Source of the DNA: Spongiivirga citrea
Lineage (GTDB): Bacteria > Bacteroidota > Bacteroidia > Flavobacteriales > Flavobacteriaceae
DNA: 64,000 nt
NCBI RefSeq assembly: GCF_010671565.1
Contig: NZ_JAABOQ010000001.1
Coordinates: forward strand, 310,001-374,000
Direction: 5' to 3'
Within the stretch, counting starts at the first letter, position 1. Every line of letters begins with the position of its first letter. The notes beneath the pieces were generated by a model that saw nothing but the letters and a program-made list of their open reading frames with translations, did no database searches and was not told the DNA's origin. This document shows positions 7,250 to 16,229 of this stretch, one piece after another. Both the position numbers and the translations under genes were made by a program.

Positions 7250-9343
7250 TTAAGCGTCTTGAGCCTGAATTGCAGTTATAATTACAGTATTGAATACATC
7301 ATCGGTAGTACACCCTCGACTTAGATCATTAACTGGTTTATTGAGTCCTTGTAACATTGGCCCAATTGCTAAGGCCCCGGTTTCTCTTTGAACGGCCTTA
7401 TAAGTATTATTCCCAGTATTTAAATCAGGGAAAATTAGAACACTAGCTTGACCCGCGACCTGACTATTTGGTAGTTTTTTAGCCCCAACGCTTTTATCAA
7501 CTGCCGCATCATATTGAATTGGCCCCTCTATTTTAAGATCAGGTCGTTTTAATTTTACAATTTGAGTAGCCTCTCGAACTATTTCAACATCAGCACCTTT
7601 TCCCGAAGCCCCTGAAGAATATGACAGCATCGCAATTTTAGGTTCAATTCCAAAATTAATACTAGACTCTGCAGATGAAATGGCAATCTCAGCAAGTTGC
7701 TCGGCATTTGGGTTAGGGTTTATAGCACAATCTCCAAAAACAGAAACTCGGTCTTCTAAACACATAAAAAAGACAGATGAAACAACCGAGACACCCGGTC
7801 TAGTTTTAACAAACTGCAAAGCAGGACGAATTGTATGCTGGGTAGTATGAACAGCACCTGACACCATACCATCGGCATGCCCTTTGTAAACCATCATAGT
7901 GCCAAAATAAGACACATCGGTCATGAAGTCTTTTGCCATATCCATATTTACTTGCTTGTGCTTCCGCAGCTCATAAAATGTATTTACATAATCATCAAAA
8001 TTTGCAGACCCAGTAGTTGTAATAATTGGTATTTTATTAAAAGGAAAATCTATTTGAAGTAAGGCTACCTTATTTCTTATTTTTTTCTCGTCACCAATTA
8101 ATGTAATATCTACAATATTAGCATTTACCAATTTCGCAGCCGCCTCAATAATTCGATCATCTTCCCCTTCAGGCAGCACAATATGCTTCTTAGATTTCTT
8201 AGCACGATGCTGTAAATTATACAAGAACATTTGCGGCGATATACCACTTGCTTTAAAGTCGACTAACGCTTTGGATAGTGATCGGACGTTTACACTATCA
8301 TCGAAAACAGTTAAAGAGGTCTCGATTTTCTGAGTACTTTCAGCATAAATTCTACTTTTAATATTTCCAATAGCATTTGTAATACCAAAAGTACCGCCCT
8401 CAACGGAGACAATGGGTACATTTGAAGAAGCACCTTCAATTAATTTTAAAATAGAATCCTCGGGTATTAAACCACCTGTTAAGATAATTCCAGAAATCTC
8501 AGGATAATTACTACTAGAATGTGCTTGCAATGCTCCAAGAATGATGTCTGCTCTATCTCCTGGGGTAATAACAAGACTTTTATCTTTTAGTTTGGTAAGA
8601 TAGTTTGGAAGGTTCATCGCCCCTACTCCAAAATTACCTGTTTGATTATTTAAATACTTTTCTCCAAACAGCACCTTGCCGTTTAGGTGTTGTACAATCT
8701 CTTTTATGGTAGGATTTCCTAAAGTATCAATCGTAGGAATCGTAAAAATTGCAACATCATCGGGTAGGCAATCGTTTAATTTCTCCTTTGTTAGCCCAAG
8801 CTGATCCCGGTTTATCTTATTTGCAAATACCGCGATTACATTAACATCTTTTTCGCTAAAGGTATCATATGCCATTTGCAGGCTTCCAGTTAACTCTCTT
8901 TTGGTATTTCCTGCGCCGCTGGCTACTATAATGGTAGGAATTCCTAAGTTTCTTGCGATAATCGCATTTAGATCGAACTCCATGATATTGCCTTCATCGG
9001 AAAAGTCAGAGCCTTCTACTAATACAAAATCATAGACTTCTTCGAGCTGCTTAAACTTATGAAGTATGGAATTTTGCACCTCACCATCATGTCCTTGATT
9101 ATATTCATTCCGAATCTGACTTCTTGTAAATCCGTACGCAGTTTCCGGCTTTTGATCTAGTTTAAAATAGTCGATTATGGTGTTAATATGATTATCCATT
9201 TCACCATCCTGAAAATTGTCAACAATAGGTCTAAAATATCCTACCTTGGGCATGGTGCCCAATAGCATTCTCATTAAACCTAAAACAACTAATGATTTAC
9301 CACTATGCGGTTCGATAGTAGCTACGTAAACTGCTTTACTCAT
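7250..9343 (-). CDS. pta: Phosphate acetyltransferase
   Basis: 697 residues, the long form. It has an N-terminal P-loop-like domain (A-T-I-E-P-H-S-G-K-S near residue 9), a central DRTGG domain, and a C-terminal PTA_PTB catalytic domain starting near residue 370 (H-I-V-L-P-E-G-E-D-D-R) with S-Y-S-S-G-A-S-G-K-G and P-D-L-N-T-G-N. It converts acetyl-CoA plus phosphate to acetyl phosphate. It is first in the operon with ackA. The ATG at 9343 is about 16 bp downstream of the inferred -7 box at 9367-9360. Confidence 0.96.
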   Translation of the reverse strand: MSKAVYVATIEPHSGKSLVVLGLMRMLLGTMPKVGYFRPIVDNFQDGEMDNHINTIIDYFKLDQKPETAYGFTRSQIRNEYNQGHDGEVQNSILHKFKQLEEVYDFVLVEGSDFSDEGNIMEFDLNAIIARNLGIPTIIVASGAGNTKRELTGSLQMAYDTFSEKDVNVIAVFANKINRDQLGLTKEKLNDCLPDDVAIFTIPTIDTLGNPTIKEIVQHLNGKVLFGEKYLNNQTGNFGVGAMNLPNYLTKLKDKSLVITPGDRADIILGALQAHSSSNYPEISGIILTGGLIPEDSILKLIEGASSNVPIVSVEGGTFGITNAIGNIKSRIYAESTQKIETSLTVFDDSVNVRSLSKALVDFKASGISPQMFLYNLQHRAKKSKKHIVLPEGEDDRIIEAAAKLVNANIVDITLIGDEKKIRNKVALLQIDFPFNKIPIITTTGSANFDDYVNTFYELRKHKQVNMDMAKDFMTDVSYFGTMMVYKGHADGMVSGAVHTTQHTIRPALQFVKTRPGVSVVSSVFFMCLEDRVSVFGDCAINPNPNAEQLAEIAISSAESSINFGIEPKIAMLSYSSGASGKGADVEIVREATQIVKLKRPDLKIEGPIQYDAAVDKSVGAKKLPNSQVAGQASVLIFPDLNTGNNTYKAVQRETGALAIGPMLQGLNKPVNDLSRGCTTDDVFNTVIITAIQAQDA

Positions 9344-9359
9344 AGAAATAATTATGAGA

Positions 9360-9402
9360 TAAAGTTACGGATAATTGAAAGTAACTAATTGATAGTTATC
9401 AT
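9360..9402 (-). promoter_or_regulatory. FNR/CRP-type operator and promoter of pta-ackA
   Basis: TTGATAGTTATCAT (9389-9402) matches TTGAT-N4-ATCAA at 9 of 10 positions. On the minus strand it is followed after 21 bp by TAACTTTA (9367-9360), a TAnnTTTG-like -7 box, and no good -33 TTTG is seen. That geometry is typical of a class II activator. The same arrangement recurs at five other promoters in the window. Confidence 0.75.
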
Positions 9403-9423
9403 GAAAATAAAAGAATTTTTCAC

Positions 9424-9792
9424 TTAAAAAATAGGCAAACTAAACGGATAGTAAGGTGATTCTCCATTACTCGCTTTGATAGCGTTTATAATGGGCATAA
9501 CAAAACCAAGTATTGCGATACCGATTAAGAAAATTACACCCAGACCAAATAAGAAAATTAGCGGAATGCTAATTATGCAATAGATAAACAAACTAATTTG
9601 AAAGTTTATTATTGATTTACCATGTTCATCCATTCCCATAACCCGATCTTTGTTGCTAAGCCACAATACCAATGGTGCAATGAATCCACCAAAGCCAGTC
9701 ACATAGTCTAGCAATTGGGTTAAATGCATGATTACTAATAGTTGATTATCCTCTCGTGTTGGGACAATAATAGGTTTGTAAGAAGTTTCCAT
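9424..9792 (-). CDS. DUF4870-family small membrane protein
   Basis: About 122 residues from the ATG at 9792, chosen over an upstream in-frame ATG at 9828 because the family starts near M-E-T-S and the extra 12 residues are unlike it. It shows the DUF4870 pattern: N-x-x-x-x-x-H-L-x-Q-L, then G-G-F-I-A-P-L-V-L-W-L and a central F-Q-I-S-L-F-I-Y helix, giving about three membrane segments. The function is unknown. It is separated from pta by 80 bp holding the pta promoter. Confidence 0.75.
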   Translation of the reverse strand: METSYKPIIVPTREDNQLLVIMHLTQLLDYVTGFGGFIAPLVLWLSNKDRVMGMDEHGKSIINFQISLFIYCIISIPLIFLFGLGVIFLIGIAILGFVMPIINAIKASNGESPYYPFSLPIF

Positions 9793-10081
9793 AATGATTT
9801 GATTGATTACTATAAAGATAGGACGCAAAATATTACAAATTGTTACAGGTATTTTTTAAATTAAACAATCTTCGACTTCGATAAATTACGTTTTAAGTTG
9901 AAAACCTATAGTTAGTTATCTGCCCACCCTTTTTCAGTATTATAAAGAAGAAAAATGTAGTTAATCGGAGATAGGTGAGTTCAAGGCACATTTCACACTT
10001 TTTAACAAAAAAAATGGGACTGCAGGTGCGTTCGCCCTAATTTGCGACGTTCAACATTAGATAACTAAACAATAACAAATC

Positions 10082-11164
10082 ATGAAAAAACTAAACCGTA
10101 TAATACCTTTATTAGGTATTTTCTTTTTAATTAGTTCCTGTTCTACAGAAGAAGCTGCTTCAGTTAATGATACTTTTAATAACGTTCACTCTCTAGAATA
10201 CAATAGCGGTGCTGTTATAGTAAATAGCTGTAAACCAGAACCTATTTCGCTTTGTGGAGGTGTTAATTATGTTTTTTGGGGACTTGGCACTTTTTGGGGT
10301 GGCTATAACCCAGATCATAACCAACTAACATACACAGAATACGAAGATGGATCTGTAAACATTACCGGAAGTTTCAATGACAATGCTGGTAAACAATGTA
10401 CAACCACGGTTGACGTATGGTTGATTAATCCGAAAAGCTACGCTGATTGGAGTTCAGGTGGTGGAATGGCACATATCCCAGATAATACCTGTTCAAATGT
10501 AAACCCAGAAGATCTTACTTATTATCTATTAGATGAAACTAGAAGCATCTTAGAAGTGTCTGGCTGCATAGATGGATATGAAGATAGAAATGGAGCCTAT
10601 GATGTGCTTCATAGCCCAACTGATTTATCCAAAGGATTTCAAATCGGTAATGGTGGATCTCTATTTGATGAAGGAAGTAATTTAGGATTAAGTGGCTGGA
10701 TGAAATTGGTACATCAAGATTCAGGTGAAACTTGGGATTCCGACTTTAACTTTTTAATCCCATGTGAACCAGAAAAAGAACTGGAATGCGAAACAGCATT
10801 TGCCAGAAGTACTGACGGCTCTAATTGTTTTATTGATAATGGCTTTAGTCGCTGGGGTTGGGTCCTTGGACCAATCAGCGAGGGTCAATACTCCTATGAA
10901 ATTTATGCTGCGGCAGGCCAATGTGATATTAATAAAGGTGAGTTAGTCGGTACCGTTGATGTGGATTACAACGATGGTGATGTCAACGTAACCTATAATA
11001 TTGACAATGGGTATATGGTTGATGAAACCCATACGTATGCTGGTTATGACATGTTCCCAACTACTAAAAAAGGAAAAGCTACAGTAGCACCTGGTAAATA
11101 CACTATTGAAGAAAATCTATCTGGCGAAATATTTGTAATTGCACATGCAGTTGTGTGCAAATAA
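10082..11164 (+). CDS. Secreted lipoprotein of unknown function
   Basis: 360 residues with a lipoprotein signal peptide (hydrophobic core then I-S-S-C-S-T, Cys about residue 20). The mature part has two Cys-containing halves. The first runs from C-K-P-E-P-I-S-L-C-G-G. The second (from about residue 237, C-E-T-A-F-A-R-S) includes a beta-rich D-V-D-Y-N-D-G-D-V-N-V-T-Y stretch. I do not recognise a known enzyme domain. It probably sits on the outer membrane. It is monocistronic, with 250 bp of free upstream sequence and a strong terminator 20 bp after the stop. Confidence 0.75.
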   Translation: MKKLNRIIPLLGIFFLISSCSTEEAASVNDTFNNVHSLEYNSGAVIVNSCKPEPISLCGGVNYVFWGLGTFWGGYNPDHNQLTYTEYEDGSVNITGSFNDNAGKQCTTTVDVWLINPKSYADWSSGGGMAHIPDNTCSNVNPEDLTYYLLDETRSILEVSGCIDGYEDRNGAYDVLHSPTDLSKGFQIGNGGSLFDEGSNLGLSGWMKLVHQDSGETWDSDFNFLIPCEPEKELECETAFARSTDGSNCFIDNGFSRWGWVLGPISEGQYSYEIYAAAGQCDINKGELVGTVDVDYNDGDVNVTYNIDNGYMVDETHTYAGYDMFPTTKKGKATVAPGKYTIEENLSGEIFVIAHAVVCK

Positions 11165-11184
11165 CTTTTGAATCAATAAAACAT

Positions 11185-11214
11185 AAAGACCGCCTTAAAT
11201 AGCGGTCTTTTTTT
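11185..11214 (+). terminator. Rho-independent terminator
   Basis: AAAGACCGC (11185-11193) pairs with GCGGTCTTT (11202-11210) around an 8-nt loop, followed by four more T. It ends transcription of the lipoprotein gene. Confidence 0.9.
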
Positions 11215-11304
11215 ATAGTAAATGGTTACCTAAATGATAGTATAATTCTCCATTCTTAATTAATTGAAACGTTGATTTACAAATTGTGCGAACAATAGGT
11301 TTAG

Positions 11305-11312
11305 TATTTTTG
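11305..11312 (+). promoter_or_regulatory. Probable -7 box of mnmE
   Basis: TATTTTTG is a perfect TAnnTTTG match 17 bp upstream of the ATG at 11330. TTGT at 11284-11287 could serve as the -33 element (17-bp spacer). Confidence 0.5.
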
Positions 11313-11329
11313 CATTAAACTTATTTTGA

Positions 11330-12727
11330 ATGTTATTAGATGATACCATTGTAGCACTAGCGACTCCGTCGGGAGCAGGTGCAATTTCTGTGTTGCGCTT
11401 ATCAGGTCCTAAAGCCATCGATATCGCATCATCTTTTTTCAAATCAGTTAATAATAAGGTTTTAAAAGATCAAAAAACGCATACTATACACTTAGGTCAT
11501 ATTGTAGAAAATGACCGAATAATTGATCAAGTTTTAGCTTCTATTTTTAAAGGCCCTAATAGTTATACTGGCGAAGATGTAATTGAGGTTTCCTGTCATG
11601 GCTCACCTTATATTCAACAGGAAATCATTCAGCTTTTTCTTAGGAACGGCTGCCGTATGGCCGATGCCGGCGAATTTACCTTACGTGCATTTTTAAACGG
11701 AAAATTAGATTTAAGTCAGGCAGAAGCAGTTGCTGATTTAATAGCAAGTGATAATGAAGCATCGCATCAAATAGCCATGCAACAAATGCGCGGCGGATTT
11801 AGCAATGAGATTAAAAAATTACGAGACGAGCTTCTAAATTTTGCGTCATTAATCGAATTGGAATTAGATTTTGCTGAAGAGGATGTTGAATTTGCAGACC
11901 GCTCACAGTTTGAAGAATTACTCGGTCGAATAGAAACTGTTCTAAAAAGATTGGTTGATTCATTTGCCGTCGGAAATGTCATTAAAAATGGGATTCCGAT
12001 TGCAATTGTAGGCGAGCCCAATGTGGGAAAATCGACCTTACTAAATGCGTTGCTTAACGAAGAACGAGCCATCGTAAGCGATATCGCAGGGACGACAAGG
12101 GACACTATCGAAGATGAGATTTCTATCGGTGGTATCGGATTTCGATTTATTGATACTGCCGGAATTCGGGAAACAAAAGATGTTGTTGAGAGCATAGGAA
12201 TTCAAAAAACATTTGAAAAGATTGCTAATGCCCAAGTAGTCGTTTATTTAATTGATGGAAATGAAATTCAGAATTCGGAATTTAGGATTCAGAATTATAT
12301 AACGGAAATCGAAAAGATTAAGAATAAGTATCCACAAAAACCTTTAATAGTTATTACTAACAAAGTGGACCAGCTAGATAAAAATAACATCTCAAATCTC
12401 AAGTCTCAAATCTCCGATCTACTATTACTTTCGGCCAAAACGGGACAAGGTGTCGATGACTTAAAAAGCAAGTTATTGGAATTCGTAAATACTGGAGCGC
12501 TTAGAAATAATGAAACTATCGTTACCAACACCCGTCATTACGATTCTTTATTAAAAGCACTTGAAGAAATCAAAAAAGTACAAGAAGGCATGGCATCTGG
12601 ACTATCAGGTGATTTATTAGCTATAGATATCAGGCAAGCTTTATATCATTTTGGAATGATCACTGGTGAAATATCAAGTGATGATTTACTTGGTAATATT
12701 TTTGCTAACTTTTGTATTGGAAAATAG
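11330..12727 (+). CDS. mnmE: tRNA modification GTPase MnmE
   Basis: 465 residues, full length. The N-terminal formyl-folate domain (D-D-T-I-V-A-L-A-T-P-S-G-A-G-A) is followed by a G domain inserted in the helical domain: G1 G-E-P-N-V-G-K-S-T, G2 G-T-T-R-D-T, G3 D-T-A-G, G4 N-K-V-D, G5 S-A-K. The protein ends in C-I-G-K, the C-x-G-K box with the catalytic Cys. With MnmG it installs the 5-carboxymethylaminomethyl group on wobble U34. Two low-complexity stretches (12264-12298 and 12391-12420) swell the G3-G5 region and resemble dispersed flavobacterial micro-repeats. Confidence 0.97.
   Translation: MLLDDTIVALATPSGAGAISVLRLSGPKAIDIASSFFKSVNNKVLKDQKTHTIHLGHIVENDRIIDQVLASIFKGPNSYTGEDVIEVSCHGSPYIQQEIIQLFLRNGCRMADAGEFTLRAFLNGKLDLSQAEAVADLIASDNEASHQIAMQQMRGGFSNEIKKLRDELLNFASLIELELDFAEEDVEFADRSQFEELLGRIETVLKRLVDSFAVGNVIKNGIPIAIVGEPNVGKSTLLNALLNEERAIVSDIAGTTRDTIEDEISIGGIGFRFIDTAGIRETKDVVESIGIQKTFEKIANAQVVVYLIDGNEIQNSEFRIQNYITEIEKIKNKYPQKPLIVITNKVDQLDKNNISNLKSQISDLLLLSAKTGQGVDDLKSKLLEFVNTGALRNNETIVTNTRHYDSLLKALEEIKKVQEGMASGLSGDLLAIDIRQALYHFGMITGEISSDDLLGNIFANFCIGK
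12264..12420 (+). repeat. Two intragenic micro-repeat tracts in mnmE
   Basis: 12264-12298 is built of the unit AATTCAGAATTC and variants (encoding I-Q-N-S-E-F-R-I-Q-N). 12391-12420 is built of the unit CTCAAATCTCAAGT and variants (encoding I-S-N-L-K-S-Q-I-S-D). Both keep the reading frame and flank the G4 N-K-V-D motif. Confidence 0.75.
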
Positions 12728-12787
12728 TTTCCATTCACTGAATGATGGTTTCTTGTGTTTGGCTTAAATTGTTTTCTGCTTCTAAAA

Positions 12788-12834
12788 CTACCCTCACAGG
12801 GTAGCTGAGTCTGCTATTTTCATTTTTAAGTTTA
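12788..12834 (+). promoter_or_regulatory. CTACCC-N5-GGGTAG operator and promoter (site A)
   Basis: CTACCCTCACAGGGTAG (12788-12804) is a perfect 6-5-6 dyad. After exactly 22 bp comes TAAGTTTA (12827-12834), a -7 box with 7 of 8 matches. It drives the lipoprotein at 12854 (5' leader about 13 nt). It is one of four identical arrangements in the window. Confidence 0.75.
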
Positions 12835-12853
12835 GTATCATAAAAAATACATT

Positions 12854-13294
12854 ATGAAACTAACGCATGTCCTAGCTTTTTTTGCTTTCGCAACAATTAT
12901 AAGCTGCAATGGTACATCTTCAAAACAAAACGTAAAAATGGAAAAACAACTAATCGAAGAAAAGAATTATCCCAAGACCAACAACTATCCCGAAGCTGAC
13001 CGATCTGACTCAGATATGGAAAAAGATTTTGTAAACGCATATAATGATTCTGATAAAAAGGAACTCACTGCTCTGAACGCAATAATTACAAGTCGCGATT
13101 GGGTAGTTTATAATGATAATCTAGGGCGTCCAATAAAGAGAAATCGTATTGCCGTAGTCACTGCACAGATTGAAGATCGCTGTTTTTTACAACACCTATT
13201 CTTCCAACAAGATGCCCAAGGTAGTAACTATGGAAAAACCTATGTTAGTGATGTCTACGGATGGAAAGAATTTGATTGTAGTTTAAAAAACTAA
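12854..13294 (+). CDS. Small lipoprotein of the CTACCC regulon
   Basis: 146 residues with a lipoprotein signal (F-A-T-I-I-S-C-N-G, Cys near residue 19), an acidic/polar linker, and a compact C-terminal domain containing W-V-V-Y-N-D-N-L-G-R-P-I-K-R and two cysteines (E-D-R-C-F-L and E-F-D-C-S-L). No family is recognised. The C-terminal layout (Cys, aromatic/Gln-rich strand, G-x-x-Y-G-K, Cys near the end) loosely resembles the end of the 604-residue protein at 13907-15721. It has its own operator and -7 box immediately upstream and a terminator downstream. Confidence 0.7.
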   Translation: MKLTHVLAFFAFATIISCNGTSSKQNVKMEKQLIEEKNYPKTNNYPEADRSDSDMEKDFVNAYNDSDKKELTALNAIITSRDWVVYNDNLGRPIKRNRIAVVTAQIEDRCFLQHLFFQQDAQGSNYGKTYVSDVYGWKEFDCSLKN

Positions 13295-13415
13295 TGAATT
13301 GTTTCTAATAACACGAAATGATATGTCATACTTGGTATCGCAGAATTATTATCCGTTGCCTTAATAGCCTAGATTGTCTAGTTAGTCAAAAATTCTTCAT
13401 CAATTACTCCAGAAT

Positions 13416-13445
13416 AAGCCGGGGAAATTTCCTCGGCTTTCTATT
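13416..13445 (+). terminator. Hairpin terminator after the small lipoprotein
   Basis: AAGCCG-G-GGAAATTTCC-T-CGGCTT (13416-13439) forms a long stem with one G-T mismatch, followed by TCTATTTT. Confidence 0.7.
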
Positions 13446-13459
13446 TTACAATTACTTAT

Positions 13460-13900
13460 TTAGGGTTTTAGTTTTAGGTACCCTGAATTAGTTTCTTCAA
13501 TTGTAGTATAAAAACAATCATACTGTTCAATATTCCATCGCACTCCATCATAAATTAATGAAATAAACTTTTTCTCAGGTTTATAGCCTCCGTATTTTAC
13601 CTTTCCGTGTATAATCAAATCAAAAATAATGCAATCACCTTCTGTGGGCTTGTAGTCGAAATCAAAACAGTTTTGCACATTTAATTGCTCACGAAAAAAA
13701 GAGTCTGTTAGTTTGATTGAAAATTCTTTTGAAGGTTGCAATAGCATCCCGTCCATCCCAGACCATTCCTCCTTTATAAATCGAAAAAGCGTCCATTTCA
13801 CGGAGGCTTTCATATTCCCATTTTCATGAATATGAAATCTCTTCTTATCTATATCCTCGCAAGTACAAAGCTTAATCGTTGAGCCCTTGGATATACACAC
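13460..13900 (-). CDS. Protein of unknown function, partner of the 604-residue exported protein
   Basis: 146 residues from a GTG at 13900, only 6 bp after the stop of the upstream gene, so translation is probably coupled. There is no signal peptide or membrane segment. The sequence is mixed alpha/beta with D-F-D-Y-K-P-T-E-G-D and Y-G-G-Y-K-P-E-K-K-F. No family is recognised. Its position suggests co-expression with the exported protein from the promoter at 15780. Confidence 0.55.
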   Translation of the reverse strand: MCISKGSTIKLCTCEDIDKKRFHIHENGNMKASVKWTLFRFIKEEWSGMDGMLLQPSKEFSIKLTDSFFREQLNVQNCFDFDYKPTEGDCIIFDLIIHGKVKYGGYKPEKKFISLIYDGVRWNIEQYDCFYTTIEETNSGYLKLKP

Positions 13901-13906
13901 GATTTA

Positions 13907-15721
13907 CTACTTGATTTTCTTACAGCTAACTCGCTGACGTTGATTAGCACCTCCCCACTTTTGAGGCCCACTCCAGCCATCACCAGTCTTAAAGCTACGG
14001 AACGAGTAATTCTGCCAGCCACATTTCCCATCAGAAGTGGTGTACGTAAAACTTGCAGTCATTTCCTTATAAGCTTCCTTAAAAGGTGGTTCGAATAGTT
14101 GCCAATTGGTTTGTATATACGCTTTCTTAAATTGTTCTTGAAAGCCTTGCTTTTTCATTTCGGCTAGTAATTGAGTCTCAAGACTAGCGTTATTAATTTT
14201 TGCCGTTGGAAGCGCTACAGACTCTAACAGTGTTTCCATTTTTTGGTTCTCCACTTCATTGTAATAATTGGGACCTTTACCAGATGCTAAGTCTATCTTA
14301 AAACTTCCTTTGTAAGTTACAGGACCCGTAACTTTTCCTGAAGATGCTACTTCAACTTTATATTCTTTTAATCGTTCAGATTCTAAGCTTAGGCCTCTTG
14401 CCATTAAAATTGGAGTTATGTTTTTAGATGTCATTTCAGTTTTTATACTAGATTCTTTATTCGGAATTAACACAAATTGAACAATTGTCTGCTCTTTGCT
14501 AGTATTGTCCGAAATAGAAACTTCATAGTTTGAAAAACTTGAAACTTCCCAAGCTTCAAACTTTCTATTTAAGAAATCGCCATTGCTATTTTTCACTTTC
14601 AATCCCATAGTTCCTCCTTTTCCATAGCCTTTCCAACTGTCAACAGCATCTTTAATTGAAGCGGATAAATATACAGTGGCGTATACCGCATCGCCCGCTT
14701 TAAAGGTTGGATTAATTTCTAAACTACCTTCGCCACCCGGTTTAAAAGGTTGCTTAGTAAATATCACCTGATTGATATACTTTTTATGTATCGGTGAACT
14801 ATAAATATTGGAAAGTGCTGCGTCCGCCTTACCAAGTTGTTTCTCTGTAAATGCTATAACACGATCCATACTGGCATTAGAGCCTGCTAAATTCTTTAAT
14901 GCTTTCGCTACAGTATTGATCTCTTTAGCCTTTTTAGATAACTGATCGGAAGAACCATTGTTTTGTTGGTCTAGTAGATCCATTAAGTATTCACCTACAC
15001 CTTGTCGATCCAAGAAAGCACTATAATCTTCCAATACCGTCATAATTTCTTTTGCATCTTCATAACTAGAACCCTGAGCTCTGGATAGTACTTCTTCCCT
15101 ATTAAATCCATCTACCTCTTTTAAAAACCAGTCTGGGTACTCCAAACCAAGTTCGTCTGGATAGACTCCTTTACTACTATCAAAATAGACTCTTGTTACC
15201 TTGCGTAGTTGCTCTTCAAAAAACACTTTATCATTGTCAATAGATACTGGTTCGCGCTTTAACATTTTTTGTCTTTGGCTAGCTTTACGCGACTCTGCAC
15301 CATTCATAATAGATGTTAATTCGCTCTCTAATTTTTGTAATCTTTGGCAAACTTCACTTAAATCTGCATTAGGTTCTTTTTTTAGTACTGACAACATATT
15401 GCGTTTTGCCATTTTTATACTGGTCTCGGGATTAATACCACGACTGGCATTACGTTCTGCCACATCTAACTGTTTTAAAACATTTTTGTAGGAAGTAAAT
15501 GCTTTATTGCCTTCGGCTACTTTTACAGATCCGCCAGTGTCACAAGGGTTGTTGTTCATTTTTAAAATATTAATGATGATAGTTGTTTTATTTGTGTTGG
15601 GTTTTACTCCATTAGTAGTGAAGCTTTTTAATAATTTTAAATCCTCACCATGAGCATTTTTGACAGAAAAGGTCAGTAAAAAAACAACTGTAAGACTTAA
15701 TGATAATGTTGTTAGTTTCAT
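13907..15721 (-). CDS. Exported 604-residue protein of unknown function
   Basis: It begins with a clear signal peptide (M-K-L-T-T-L-S-L-S-L-T-V-V-F-L-L-T-F-S, cleavage after about residue 25). The first half is helical and charged (about 60-300, with K-M-A-K-R-N-M-L-S-V-L-K-K and coiled-coil-like stretches). The second half is beta-rich (about 310-520, including G-E-G-S-L-E-I-N-P-T-F-K-A-G-D-A-V-Y-A). The C-terminal end is Cys-containing: K-C-G-W-Q-N-Y-S-F-R-S-F and V-S-C-K-K-I-K. It is likely periplasmic or surface-exposed; there is no lipobox and no obvious type IX C-terminal signal. No known domain is recognised. It is transcribed from a CTACCC operator promoter and followed by the GTG-start gene at 13900. 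Confidence 0.7.
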   Translation of the reverse strand: MKLTTLSLSLTVVFLLTFSVKNAHGEDLKLLKSFTTNGVKPNTNKTTIIINILKMNNNPCDTGGSVKVAEGNKAFTSYKNVLKQLDVAERNASRGINPETSIKMAKRNMLSVLKKEPNADLSEVCQRLQKLESELTSIMNGAESRKASQRQKMLKREPVSIDNDKVFFEEQLRKVTRVYFDSSKGVYPDELGLEYPDWFLKEVDGFNREEVLSRAQGSSYEDAKEIMTVLEDYSAFLDRQGVGEYLMDLLDQQNNGSSDQLSKKAKEINTVAKALKNLAGSNASMDRVIAFTEKQLGKADAALSNIYSSPIHKKYINQVIFTKQPFKPGGEGSLEINPTFKAGDAVYATVYLSASIKDAVDSWKGYGKGGTMGLKVKNSNGDFLNRKFEAWEVSSFSNYEVSISDNTSKEQTIVQFVLIPNKESSIKTEMTSKNITPILMARGLSLESERLKEYKVEVASSGKVTGPVTYKGSFKIDLASGKGPNYYNEVENQKMETLLESVALPTAKINNASLETQLLAEMKKQGFQEQFKKAYIQTNWQLFEPPFKEAYKEMTASFTYTTSDGKCGWQNYSFRSFKTGDGWSGPQKWGGANQRQRVSCKKIK

Positions 15722-15749
15722 TATACTTTTATTAGCAATTAGATTGATT

Positions 15750-15796
15750 TAAAAGTACTTTGTAAAGTAAGGCATGCCTCTACCCCAAAGGGGTAG
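15750..15796 (-). promoter_or_regulatory. CTACCC-N5-GGGTAG operator and promoter (site B)
   Basis: CTACCCCAAAGGGGTAG (15780-15796) is a perfect dyad, in fact CTACCCC-AAA-GGGGTAG. On the minus strand it is followed after exactly 22 bp by TACTTTTA (15757-15750). It drives the exported protein whose ATG is at 15721. Confidence 0.75.
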
Positions 15797-15869
15797 TTTT
15801 TAGAATTTGATTTTATTCTTTTGAAAAGAATCAGAAGTCAAGCCGTATAACCCTGTGAAGTCTTAAGGA

Positions 15870-16229
15870 TTAAAGAGCAGCCAAAAAGCCTTCAGCTATC
15901 ATAATTTTAAATGAAACTGCGAGTCCGATGATCCCACCGATAATCCATATTATCCTATGTAATATTGGTGCATCCGACCACAATAGATGAAGACCTTTTT
16001 TACTACCTAACCTATTCATTTCTTTATAGGTACAATTTGTTCCAGGAAAAAAAAACATTCCTATACCAAGTCCAACTAATGAAGGCCCAGCAACTAATAA
16101 TTTTGGCAAAGATTGAGCCGTTGTCACTAGAACAATAAGTATTCCGGTTAAAGCACCTCCTATCACTAATAAAACAATACCTATAACGCGCCCCGCTTTA
16201 GGGTCCTTTTTTAGATTGGAATCATTCAT
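15870..16229 (-). CDS. Small membrane protein of unknown function
   Basis: About 119 residues from the ATG at 16229 (M-N-D-S-N-L-K-K). The frame is open further upstream to 16307, but that part is Cys/Lys-rich and unlikely to be translated. There are three predicted membrane segments: V-I-G-I-V-L-L-V-I-G-G-A-L-T-G, L-L-V-A-G-P-S-L-V-G-L-G-I-G-M-F-F-F and I-I-W-I-I-G-G-I-I-G-L-A-V-S. The family is not recognised. It lies between the exported-protein gene and the response regulator, all on the minus strand. Confidence 0.65.
   Translation of the reverse strand: MNDSNLKKDPKAGRVIGIVLLVIGGALTGILIVLVTTAQSLPKLLVAGPSLVGLGIGMFFFPGTNCTYKEMNRLGSKKGLHLLWSDAPILHRIIWIIGGIIGLAVSFKIMIAEGFLAAL

Noticed and set aside
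9832-9846. ATTACAAATTGTTAC as another Crp-type dyad
   Set aside because: The halves do not match at the core positions and no -7 box lies at the 21-22 bp distance.
11767-12195. 142-codon minus-strand frame inside mnmE
   Set aside because: It lies fully opposite a well-conserved gene and shows Ser/Asn-rich low-complexity translation.
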